Position numbers and translations under genes: made by a program. Shown piece by piece: positions 57,123 to 64,000 of a stretch of 64,000 nucleotides of DNA. The notes beneath the pieces were generated by a model. The model was not told the DNA's origin and searched no databases. It saw only the letters and a list, made by a program, of their open reading frames with translations. Source of the stretch: Bacillus sp. EAC (GTDB taxonomy: Bacteria; Bacillota; Bacilli; Bacillales; Bacillaceae_G); assembly GCF_002156875.1 (NCBI RefSeq), contig NZ_NCSY01000011.1, positions 41,149 through 105,148 on the forward strand, read 5' to 3'. Each line of letters starts with the position of its first letter. Positions within the stretch are counted from its first letter, which is position 1.

Positions 57123-58124
57123 TTACGCCTCCCAACGATCCGTGTATTTCCAACAACGTACGACTTCATCTTCACTTAGTGGTTGAATCTTCGGCATCTC
57201 ATTTTTGCATAGAGTTGTAGCATATTCACATCTAGGTGCAAATCGACAACCTTTTGGTAGATTCAAAGGATTTGGTACAACCCCTTCGATTGCATATAAC
57301 TTTCCACTACGTTTTTCTGCAGTAGGCATTGACCTTAGTAATCCTTCAGTATAAGGATGTTTCGGGTTTTCGAAAATTGTAAAAACATCACCTTGTTCGA
57401 CTACCTGCCCTGAATACATTACAACTACACGATCAGCCATTTCTGCAACAACGCCTAAATCATGTGTTATTAACATAATCGACATATTCGTTTCACGTTT
57501 CAACTTTTTCATTAATGCCAATATTTGGTTTTGAATTGTTACATCTAAAGCAGTCGTTGGCTCATCAGCAATTAAAACCTCTGGATTACATGCTAATGCA
57601 ATCGCTATCATTACACGTTGTCTCATACCACCACTCAATTCATGTGGATATTGAGTTAATCTACGCTCTGGTTCAGGTATTCCTACTAGATTTAATAAGC
57701 GAATAACTTCCTTTTTCGCTTCATTTTTTGATAACTTTTGATGTAAAATGATTGATTCAATTATTTGATCACCGATTTTATAAACTGGGTTAAGTGAAGT
57801 CATCGGTTCTTGGAAAATCATTGAAATTTGATTTCCTCTTATTGCACGCATTTCTTTTTCAGTCTTTGTTAACAAACTTTCATTATGAAATTTAATATCG
57901 CCATTTTCAATTCTTCCTGGAGGTGATGGTATTAGTCCCATGATCGATAATGATGTAACACTTTTACCACTTCCCGATTCTCCTACAATTGCTAAAGTTT
58001 CACCTTTTTTTATATCAAAGCTAACTCCATCAATTGCTGGTACTACACCATCTTCTGTGTAAAAATACGTTTTTAAGTTCTCAACTGATACGATTGATTC
58101 GGTTTTTGTTGTAGTCGACATCAT
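57123..58124 (-). CDS. oppD: Oligopeptide ABC transporter ATP-binding protein OppD
   Basis: Partner ATPase of OppF, 333 residues. Walker [18 protein letters not shown]-loop [13 protein letters not shown], signature [15 protein letters not shown], Walker [13 protein letters not shown], and the Cys-containing C-terminal motif [22 protein letters not shown] precedes two adjacent ATG codons (58124 and 58121); either may be used. It follows oppC by nine bases. Confidence 0.95.
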   Translation of the reverse strand: MMSTTTKTESIVSVENLKTYFYTEDGVVPAIDGVSFDIKKGETLAIVGESGSGKSVTSLSIMGLIPSPPGRIENGDIKFHNESLLTKTEKEMRAIRGNQISMIFQEPMTSLNPVYKIGDQIIESIILHQKLSKNEAKKEVIRLLNLVGIPEPERRLTQYPHELSGGMRQRVMIAIALACNPEVLIADEPTTALDVTIQNQILALMKKLKRETNMSIMLITHDLGVVAEMADRVVVMYSGQVVEQGDVFTIFENPKHPYTEGLLRSMPTAEKRSGKLYAIEGVVPNPLNLPKGCRFAPRCEYATTLCKNEMPKIQPLSEDEVVRCWKYTDRWEA

Positions 58125-58133
58125 GTAATCCTC

Positions 58134-59048
58134 CTATTGCTTCATGCGTGGATCAAGTGCATCACGTAATCCATCACCGATAAAGTTTACACATAAAACA
58201 GTTACAATGATAAAGAATGCTGGTGGAATAATCGTCCAAGATTGGTCAATAATTGAAGTTAAATCCTGTGCCCCAGTCAACATATTACCCCAGCTCGGTT
58301 TTGGCTGTTGTATCCCTAATCCAAGGAAACTTAAATTTGCTTCTGCCAAAATATTTGCAGCAATATCTAATGTAGCAATTACAATAATTGGTGCAACTGC
58401 ATTTGGTAAAATATGATAGAAGATAATACTGCTATTCGTTTCTCCAGTCGCTCTAGCAGCTTCAATATAATCTCGTCTTTTTAATGATAAAATTTCACCA
58501 CGTACGATCCTTGCCATGCTTGTCCAACCTACAATACTTAAGACAAAAACGGTTGACCAAAGTGAAGGTACAACTAATGAAGCAACAATTAGTAATAAGA
58601 AGAAAGTTGGGATTGATTGAATTGCATCAATTATACGCATCATCGTATTATCTATTAATCCCCCAAAGAATCCTGCAACTGCTCCATAAATAACACCTAT
58701 TGATACTGTACAAATCATTGCCAAAATTGCTACTGATAAAGATATTCTAGCCCCATAAAATGCACGAGTCATTACATCTCCGCCCATTGCATCTGTTCCA
58801 AATGGATATTTTTTACTTGGTTTCAGGCTCGAATCCAAAATATCAAAAACTTCCGGTTTATGTGGAGATAGAAGTGGTGCAAAAATTGCGATTAAAATAA
58901 TTAATACAAAAACAATTAAGCCGATTACCGCTAATTTATTTTTTTTATAACGCTTCCAAATGACAGCTGCTCTACTTTCAATTTTTAATTCTTTTTCAAT
59001 ATTCTGATTATTTGTTGTTGGTTGTATTGTTGGATTTGGTAAACTCAT
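58134..59048 (-). CDS. oppC: Oligopeptide ABC transporter permease OppC
   Basis: Permease of 304 residues with a soluble N-terminal tail, then about six membrane helices. The N-terminal OppC segment (RYKKNKLAVIGLIVFVLIIL) and the coupling EAA-type loop (YIEAARATGETNSSIIFYHI) are visible. Forms the channel with OppB. Starts 16 bases after the oppB stop; SD GAGAGGAG. Confidence 0.95.
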   Translation of the reverse strand: MSLPNPTIQPTTNNQNIEKELKIESRAAVIWKRYKKNKLAVIGLIVFVLIILIAIFAPLLSPHKPEVFDILDSSLKPSKKYPFGTDAMGGDVMTRAFYGARISLSVAILAMICTVSIGVIYGAVAGFFGGLIDNTMMRIIDAIQSIPTFFLLLIVASLVVPSLWSTVFVLSIVGWTSMARIVRGEILSLKRRDYIEAARATGETNSSIIFYHILPNAVAPIIVIATLDIAANILAEANLSFLGLGIQQPKPSWGNMLTGAQDLTSIIDQSWTIIPPAFFIIVTVLCVNFIGDGLRDALDPRMKQ

Positions 59049-59064
59049 CGTTTGCTACTCCTCT

Positions 59065-60036
59065 CTATTTCTTACCAAATGTAATTCGTGGATCAACTAT
59101 TGCGTACAAAATGTCAGCGATTAAATTAGCAATTACTACTAATACTGCTGCAACTAAAGTTGTACCCATAATTACTTGATAATCACGAATAAAGATGGCG
59201 TTAATCGAAAGTCTTCCCATACCTGGCCATGCAAATAATTGCTCGATAAACAATGCTCCACCAAATAAATTTGGTAATTGTAAAGCTACAATCGTAATAA
59301 TTGGAATCAATGCATTACGTAAAGCATGTTTAAAAATTACTTTTCTTTCCGATAAACCTTTCGCTCTTGCAGTACGAACATAATCTTGTTTAATAACCTC
59401 TAACATACTTGATCGCATAAAACGAGATTTTGTTGCAATTAAACCAAATGCTAATGTTAGTGCTGGCAGAACTAAGTGATGTAAGCGATCTTTTAAATCA
59501 AAATGTTCATATACATCTCGCATTCCAGAAACCGGAAACCATCCTAATTTTATTGAGAAAATTAAAATTACAACGATTGCGATAAAAAATTGAGGGACCG
59601 ATATACCGAAAAATGCATAGGAAGTGAAAAAGTAATCGAGCTTTGAATATTGTTTTACAGCCGAGTAAACGCCGATTGGAATAGCAATTAAAATTGAAAG
59701 TACAATCGCTGTACTCATTAAAGTAAGTGTAGCAGGAATTTTATCAACAATTTTTTTTGTAACAGGTTGTCCATCTTCAAACGAATAGCCAAGATCTCCT
59801 TCTGTTACTAATAATTTTAACCATTTATAATATTGAACATAGATTGGTTGATTAATACCTAATTTCTCCTGTATAAGCTCTTTTTGAGCACTTGAATTTG
59901 CATTCGTAGCTTCTGGATTTTCATACATTGCCGTTGGATCACCTGGTGCTAACGTCATTAGGGCAAAAGAAATTATCGTAATGATAAACAATAAAGGTAT
60001 TGATTGAAGAGTTCGTCTAACAATATATTGAAACAT
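59065..60036 (-). CDS. oppB: Oligopeptide ABC transporter permease OppB
   Basis: Permease of 323 residues with about six membrane helices, the family N-terminus MFQYIVRRTLQSIPLLFIIT and the EAA loop YVRTARAKGLSERKVIFKHA. The ATG at 60036 with GGGGGG upstream is preferred to the start at 60060. Separated from oppA by a hairpin-bearing gap of 95 bp. Confidence 0.95.
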   Translation of the reverse strand: MFQYIVRRTLQSIPLLFIITIISFALMTLAPGDPTAMYENPEATNANSSAQKELIQEKLGINQPIYVQYYKWLKLLVTEGDLGYSFEDGQPVTKKIVDKIPATLTLMSTAIVLSILIAIPIGVYSAVKQYSKLDYFFTSYAFFGISVPQFFIAIVVILIFSIKLGWFPVSGMRDVYEHFDLKDRLHHLVLPALTLAFGLIATKSRFMRSSMLEVIKQDYVRTARAKGLSERKVIFKHALRNALIPIITIVALQLPNLFGGALFIEQLFAWPGMGRLSINAIFIRDYQVIMGTTLVAAVLVVIANLIADILYAIVDPRITFGKK

Positions 60037-60076
60037 ATTTACCCCCCTATTAAATAACATCCTTGTTTACTAGAAA

Positions 60077-60112
60077 GATAGCCGAAAGCGACAGTAGACG
60101 CTTACGGCCATC
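60077..60112 (-). terminator. Hairpin between oppA and oppB (partial terminator or processing site)
   Basis: Near-perfect arms GATAGCCGAAAGCG / CGCTTACGGCCATC with only a weak T-rich tail on the minus strand. Such hairpins behind a binding-protein gene commonly stabilise its mRNA and lower permease expression; that role is inferred. Confidence 0.6.
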
Positions 60113-60131
60113 TATTTACTAGATTAAATTA

Positions 60132-61772
60132 TTACTTACGTTTTTTAGCGTCTTTCCAGTACCAATCGATAATGCTGAATTTATCATTTGAAATTGATGG
60201 CTCAATTCCACCTAGATCTTCATCATAACCCATTGTTAATTTTGGATGGTAAGTCCAAATTAAGATTTCGTGATCTGCCATGTATTTGTGTAATTCTTGG
60301 TAAATTTTGATACGTTTCTCACGGTTTTCTTCTTGTTTGTATTGTTCTAAAAGTTTATCAATCTTTGGATCGTCAACACGGTTACGGTTAGATAATCCAG
60401 GATTTGCTTTTGTCGGAATACCAGAAGAATGGAAGAATTGATAGTGGTCAACGTTTGCATCGTAACCAGACCATCCTAATGCAAAGCAATCTAATTCCCC
60501 AGCAGCATACTTGTCTAAGAAAATAGACCATTCATACGCACGTGGAGTAACTTTGATACCCAACTTAGCCCAGTTTTGTTGAGCTAATAAAGCGATTGCT
60601 TCACGTGTTTTATTACCATTATTGTAAGCAAATTCTAATTTAACAGCTTTTCCATCTTTATCATATAAAGTATCGCCACGTTTTTCATAACCAATTTCTT
60701 TTAACAATGAAGCAGCTTTTTTTGTATCGTATGGCAACGCTTTTACGCTATCATTGTTTTGTGGAATTTTTGGATGCATTGGACCGCTTCCTTGGTAAGC
60801 ACGGCCTAATTGGATTTTAGAAACAATTGATTTACGATCTAAGCCGTAAGCTAATGCTTCACGGAATTTTTCGTTATTCCAAGGCTTTACTGCTTCATTG
60901 AATCCGATAAAATCAAAACGACCTTGGTCATATGATTTTGTTTTTGTATCTTTATCTTTCTTAACTTGAGCTAATAATTTAGGTGTAAGTGATTCAACGT
61001 AGTCAACATCACCTTTAATTAAGTTAAGAGCCTCAACGTTTGCATCAGGTAATACTTTCGTAATTACCTCATTTAAATATGGACGACCATCAAAGTAAGT
61101 TTTGTTAGCAGATACAACGATACGTTCGTTTGACTTCCACTCTTTAAACTTGAATGGGCCTGTCCCAATTGGATGACGATGAATTTTATTATTGTTATTA
61201 TAATCATCTACACCTTTAGGGAATTGGTGTTTAGGCATAATTGGTGCAGCTGCAACCGTGTTTTCTAAGAATAATACGTCCTTTTCTTTAAGCGTGATTT
61301 GGAATGTATACGCATTAACAGCTTTAGTTGATTTAACTGCATCAAATAAAGAAGCGTAATGGTTTTCTGCTTTTGGATTCATAAACATATCATATGAGAA
61401 TTTAACATCTGCTGAAGTAAATGGCTTACCATCATGCCATTTAACACCTTTACGTATCGTAAATGTATATGTTAAACCGCTTTTTTTCCAGCTAGTTGCA
61501 AGTGCTGGTGCAACAGAACCGTTTTTATTTAATGTAAGTAAACCATCGAAAATCATGCTTGCAATATCGATTGAAGCTGAATCTGATGAGTTAAGTGGTG
61601 TTAAACTTACTGCATCCGCAAATGTTGAGATGACTACTTTACCACCAACTTTTTTCGAATCGAATCCTTTACGAACTGAGCTCGCAGCATTTGAGTGTAA
61701 TGCTGGTAATCCAGCTAATACAACTGATGCAGCAAGAGCTGTTGATAAGAATTTACCTTTAACGTTCTTCAT
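60132..61772 (-). CDS. oppA: Oligopeptide-binding protein (SBP family 5) without lipobox
   Basis: Extracellular solute-binding protein of 546 residues, with the family signatures DGLLTLNKNGSVAPALATSW, WHDGKPFTSADVKFSYDMFM and GTGPFKFKEWKSNERIVVSANK. The N-terminus is a signal peptide (ALAASVVLAGLPALHSNAAS) with an A-x-A cleavage site, but there is no Cys for lipid attachment. This is unusual for a Gram-positive binding protein, which normally needs a lipid anchor. It lies 42 bp after the SLH gene with no terminator between. SD AGGAGG precedes the ATG. Confidence 0.94.
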   Translation of the reverse strand: MKNVKGKFLSTALAASVVLAGLPALHSNAASSVRKGFDSKKVGGKVVISTFADAVSLTPLNSSDSASIDIASMIFDGLLTLNKNGSVAPALATSWKKSGLTYTFTIRKGVKWHDGKPFTSADVKFSYDMFMNPKAENHYASLFDAVKSTKAVNAYTFQITLKEKDVLFLENTVAAAPIMPKHQFPKGVDDYNNNNKIHRHPIGTGPFKFKEWKSNERIVVSANKTYFDGRPYLNEVITKVLPDANVEALNLIKGDVDYVESLTPKLLAQVKKDKDTKTKSYDQGRFDFIGFNEAVKPWNNEKFREALAYGLDRKSIVSKIQLGRAYQGSGPMHPKIPQNNDSVKALPYDTKKAASLLKEIGYEKRGDTLYDKDGKAVKLEFAYNNGNKTREAIALLAQQNWAKLGIKVTPRAYEWSIFLDKYAAGELDCFALGWSGYDANVDHYQFFHSSGIPTKANPGLSNRNRVDDPKIDKLLEQYKQEENREKRIKIYQELHKYMADHEILIWTYHPKLTMGYDEDLGGIEPSISNDKFSIIDWYWKDAKKRK

Positions 61773-61814
61773 ATCTTAATTCCTCCTCTTTCCGACTAAT
61801 GTTTAGAATAGTAT

Positions 61815-63074
61815 TTAGTTACCTGCTGGAGCTGCTGGTTTTTCTGCTGTTACAGTTACGACTGTAATTTTGCCTTCTTGAGAAAATTCAAGTGAACCAG
61901 TTAATTTATATCCGTCAGTTTGTGCTTTAACTAAATCTGAAGTTGAAGAAACAGCCGTTTTTCCATCTTTAGTTAGATTAACAACGACTGCATCATCAGC
62001 CGTGAACGATAAGTTTGCAAGTGCATTTTCAGAGAAATCAACTACATATGTACCTGTAGATGAAACTGTAAACGCTTTGTCTGTAACTTTAGTGATGTAT
62101 GCATTTAATGTTGTTACTTGGTCAGTAACGATATTTGTATAAACTGATCCGAAATAACTAACACCATTACTTTGGTATCCATTAAATTCATTAAATGTGA
62201 AGTCTTGACTTGGATTAGTAGGTAAGTTACTTAATACAAAGTTAAGGTCAATATCTAATGTTGTAGTTGTACCAACAGTAATTTTACCGTTTTTGTATCC
62301 TAAAGCACCTTCATAAGAATCTAAACCAACACCATCAACAAAAGCTACTTTTCCAGTTTTATCAAAAATAACATCAACTGAAGTTCCTAAGCCGATCGCA
62401 TCAGTATCAGTTGCTTGATCATCTAAGAATAATGAAGCGTTAGATGATAATTTATATGTTTTCACACCACTATCACTTTTAACTGTTAATGATGTTGGAC
62501 TTGAAGATACGACTACTCCATTTAAATCTGTATATACATCTTTTGCTGCTAAGAACTTGTCTACTGCAACAGCAGCAGCTTCTCTAGTTACCACAGCATC
62601 AAGATTTGTATCAATTGATAGTACACCTTTACGTTCTAAGAAGAATAAGAAATCAACAGGACGGTTTGACCAGCTAGTTTTAAAACCTAATCCACTAGCT
62701 AAAACTTTTGCAAATTCAGCATATGTTACATTTTTCTTTGGTAAAAATTCACCTTTTTTAGTTAATTTAAAGTAACCTTTTTTAACTAGTTTCCCAGCAT
62801 TGGCATTCTTTGAATCTTTAACTTTTGCAGATGATTTACCTAGATACACTAATTTACCTGCTAAGTCAGCAAATTCTCCTCTTTTCAATCCACTTTCAGG
62901 ATGAAACTCAGAGCCTTTGTTTACAAAATAACCTAAGGATACTAATTTAGTAATCGCCATCTCACTATCCGAGCCTGTAACATCATCAAATGATGCTGCA
63001 TATGTAGACACACTACCTAACAAAAGTGTAGAAGCTACTACGCCTGAAACAACCAGTTTGCGTAAATCCTTCAT
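61815..63074 (-). CDS. Secreted S-layer homology (SLH) domain protein
   Basis: The 419-residue protein has a signal peptide (cleavage about TYA-AS, residue 27) and three SLH-like repeats in residues 28-190: FDDVTGSDSEMAITKLVSLG, then KLVKKGYFKLTKKGEFLPKK, then FFLERKGVLSIDTNLDAVVT. A Thr/Ser/Asp-rich beta-type domain follows to the end (AEKPAAPAGN). SLH repeats bind pyruvylated secondary wall polymers, so this is probably cell-wall attached. It has no enzymatic motif. SD GGGGAGG and a long leader region suggest strong expression. It probably leads the transcript into oppA. Confidence 0.88.
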   Translation of the reverse strand: MKDLRKLVVSGVVASTLLLGSVSTYAASFDDVTGSDSEMAITKLVSLGYFVNKGSEFHPESGLKRGEFADLAGKLVYLGKSSAKVKDSKNANAGKLVKKGYFKLTKKGEFLPKKNVTYAEFAKVLASGLGFKTSWSNRPVDFLFFLERKGVLSIDTNLDAVVTREAAAVAVDKFLAAKDVYTDLNGVVVSSSPTSLTVKSDSGVKTYKLSSNASLFLDDQATDTDAIGLGTSVDVIFDKTGKVAFVDGVGLDSYEGALGYKNGKITVGTTTTLDIDLNFVLSNLPTNPSQDFTFNEFNGYQSNGVSYFGSVYTNIVTDQVTTLNAYITKVTDKAFTVSSTGTYVVDFSENALANLSFTADDAVVVNLTKDGKTAVSSTSDLVKAQTDGYKLTGSLEFSQEGKITVVTVTAEKPAAPAGN

Positions 63075-63455
63075 TCTAAATACCTCCCCATTCTCTAAAA
63101 GCTTGCTATCATAATGAAATTTCTGCTTTGAATATTAGTAGTTTACATACCCCCTTGCGTAGAATAGAAAGAAATATTAGAAAATACAAATATTTCTAAC
63201 AAATTTATAACACAAAAAACGCTTAATGAAACTGACAAAAAGCTAACATATTTTTAACAAAATTCAAAATATTGTAAAAACAACGGTTTTTTTGCTAAAT
63301 TTTAACTATTTTTTCGATTTTTTTCGAAATATATGGGAATAAAGTCATGAAATTATTTTACGAAAATATAACAAAAGTCAGTAATTATGAAAATTCTTAT
63401 TTACTAAAATCTAACAATTTTTTATAAAAAGGAGAGGTATACATTTAAAAAAATC
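63075..63455. other. 381-bp AT-rich region upstream of the SLH gene
   Basis: No gene seen. It is very AT-rich with runs of T and A. It should hold the SLH promoter: a -10-like TTATAA about 140 bp upstream of the ATG would give a long untranslated leader, as is common for surface-layer genes. No riboswitch recognised. Confidence 0.4.
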
Positions 63456-63611
63456 TTAATTATTATTCATATTTGAGATCAATTTAATCTCTTTTACATT
63501 TTTATCTGCCAAAACATCCTCTAATTTCTCCTTATTTCCACCAACAAACAATAAACCAATCGTCAAAACAAAAATAACAACTAACAAACATCTTCTAAGA
63601 AAATCAATCAT
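63456..63611 (-). CDS. Small membrane protein, unknown
   Basis: Open frame of 51 codons starting MIDFLRRCLLVVIFVLTIGL, with one membrane segment (residues about 8-24) followed by a charged tail (NKEKLEDVLADKNVKEIKL). AGGAGG lies six bases before the ATG, an ideal SD. No family recognised. It lies between the tandem repeat array and the SLH gene. The strong SD and clear topology argue that it is real. Confidence 0.6.
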   Translation of the reverse strand: MIDFLRRCLLVVIFVLTIGLLFVGGNKEKLEDVLADKNVKEIKLISNMNNN

Positions 63612-63631
63612 AAAAATCCTCCTAATTATAG

Positions 63632-63757
63632 AAAAGTGGAAGCACCTGTGTCAGCTCCGACAAGCGTAAGACAAAGAACGGTAAAGGTTGGTTTTTAACC
63701 TTTGCTGTGCTTTGGCTTATGACCTCGAGGAGCTAGGTGCTGGAACTAGACAAATCC
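63632..63757 (+). repeat. 126-bp tandem hairpin repeat, copy 1
   Basis: Begins AAAAGTGGAAGCACCTGTGT and ends GAACTAGACAAATCC. Internal inverted arms AGCACCT (63641-63647) / AGGTGCT (63735-63741), CAGCTCC / GGAGCT, CAAAG / CTTTG and AAAGGTT / AACCTTT allow a single hairpin of about 100 nt. It resembles the short intergenic hairpin repeats widespread in Bacillaceae (recalled form: GCGGAAGCGCC...CAGCTCCGACA...GGAGGAGCT). The strand is arbitrary because the element is palindromic. Confidence 0.85.
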
Positions 63758-63883
63758 AAAAGTGGAAGCACCTGTGTCAGCTCCGACAAGCGTAAGACAA
63801 AGAACGGTAAAGGTTGGTTTTTAACCTTTGCTGTGCTTTGGCTTATGACCTCGAGGAGCTAGGTGCTGGAACTAGACAAATCC
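63758..63883 (+). repeat. 126-bp tandem hairpin repeat, copy 2
   Basis: Same 126-bp unit as copy 1 and, by eye, identical to it. It follows directly without spacer. Confidence 0.85.
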
Positions 63884-64000
63884 AAAAGTGGAAGCACCTG
63901 TGTCAGCTCCGACAAGCGTAAGACAAAGAACGGTAAAAGTTGGTTTTTAACCTTTGCTGTGCTTTGGCTTATGACCTCGAGGAGCTAGGTGCTGGAACTA
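63884..64000 (+). repeat. 126-bp tandem hairpin repeat, copy 3 (cut by window end)
   Basis: The first 117 bases of a third unit. One difference from copies 1 and 2 was seen: GGTAAAAGTTGG in place of GGTAAAGGTTGG, which turns a G-C pair in the inner stem into A-C. The array may continue past the window. Confidence 0.85.

Noticed and set aside
63632..64000. CRISPR array
   Set aside because: Units are 126 bp, abut without unique spacers and are near identical along their whole length; they are tandem palindromic repeats.

Overview
The window is a low-GC chromosome segment from an endospore-forming member of the Bacillaceae. Gene content and order follow the Bacillus subtilis stretch from asnS/dinG through the aro and hbs-spoIVA clusters to ypbB-fer. 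Sporulation genes (spoIVA, ypjB, spoVIF-like), the bacillithiol genes (bshA, bshB1, ypdA) and the menaquinone/cytochrome bc genes (hepS-menH-hepT, qcrABC) support this. The genus is not resolved. Nearly all genes are on the minus strand; only ypjC, ypzI and fer are on the plus strand. No tRNA, rRNA, CRISPR array, intact insertion sequence or prophage was seen.

Layout. 1-6.2 kb: asnS, aspB, ypmB, ypmA, dinG. 6.3-8.7 kb: panBCD behind a leader that folds into two tandem pan-motif hairpins plus an intrinsic terminator. 8.8-14.3 kb: tightly packed ypjD-dapB-mgsA-bshB1-bshA-cca-birA. 14.5-17.6 kb: ypjC (+), a YugP-like zinc peptidase, ypjB, ypjA. 17.7-22.5 kb: qcrABC, ypiF, ypiB, ypiA. 22.5-27.6 kb: aroA, aroB, aroC, cheR, ndk. 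27.9-31.4 kb: hepS-menH-hepT, folE, hbs. 32-38.4 kb: spoIVA, yphF, yphE, spoVIF-like, gpsA, der, yphA. 38.5-46.4 kb: ypzI, an S1-domain protein, cmk, ypfB, motI, an asparaginase, ypdA, gudB, mecB. 46.5-52.3 kb: a MerR/B12-binding regulator, a degenerate YpbG, ypbE, ypbD, recQ-like, ypbB. 52.6-53.9 kb: fer and FMN-riboswitch-controlled ribU. 54-64 kb is accessory: an aminoglycoside phosphotransferase-fold protein, a degenerate response regulator, an SLH protein with oppABCDF, a small membrane protein and a tandem array of hairpin repeats.

Function. Much of the window is housekeeping supply: pantothenate, biotin attachment, diaminopimelate, chorismate, folate, heptaprenyl/menaquinone and bacillithiol, plus the menaquinol-cytochrome c reductase that uses the menaquinone.

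Main departures from the B. subtilis plan, as recalled: (1) no trp, hisC or tyrA genes between aroA and aroB, and no mtrB (TRAP) after folE; (2) an asparaginase gene between motI and ypdA where ypeB-sleB-prsW would be expected; (3) a CarH/LitR-like regulator, a candidate light sensor using adenosylcobalamin, next to mecB; (4) a YpbG homologue that has lost its metal-binding motifs and appears to start at ATT; (5) an orphan OmpR-type regulator without the phospho-acceptor Asp; (6) an SLH-domain gene only 42 bp upstream of an OppA that has no lipobox cysteine. Many starts were set by Shine-Dalgarno spacing and are shorter than the longest open frame.
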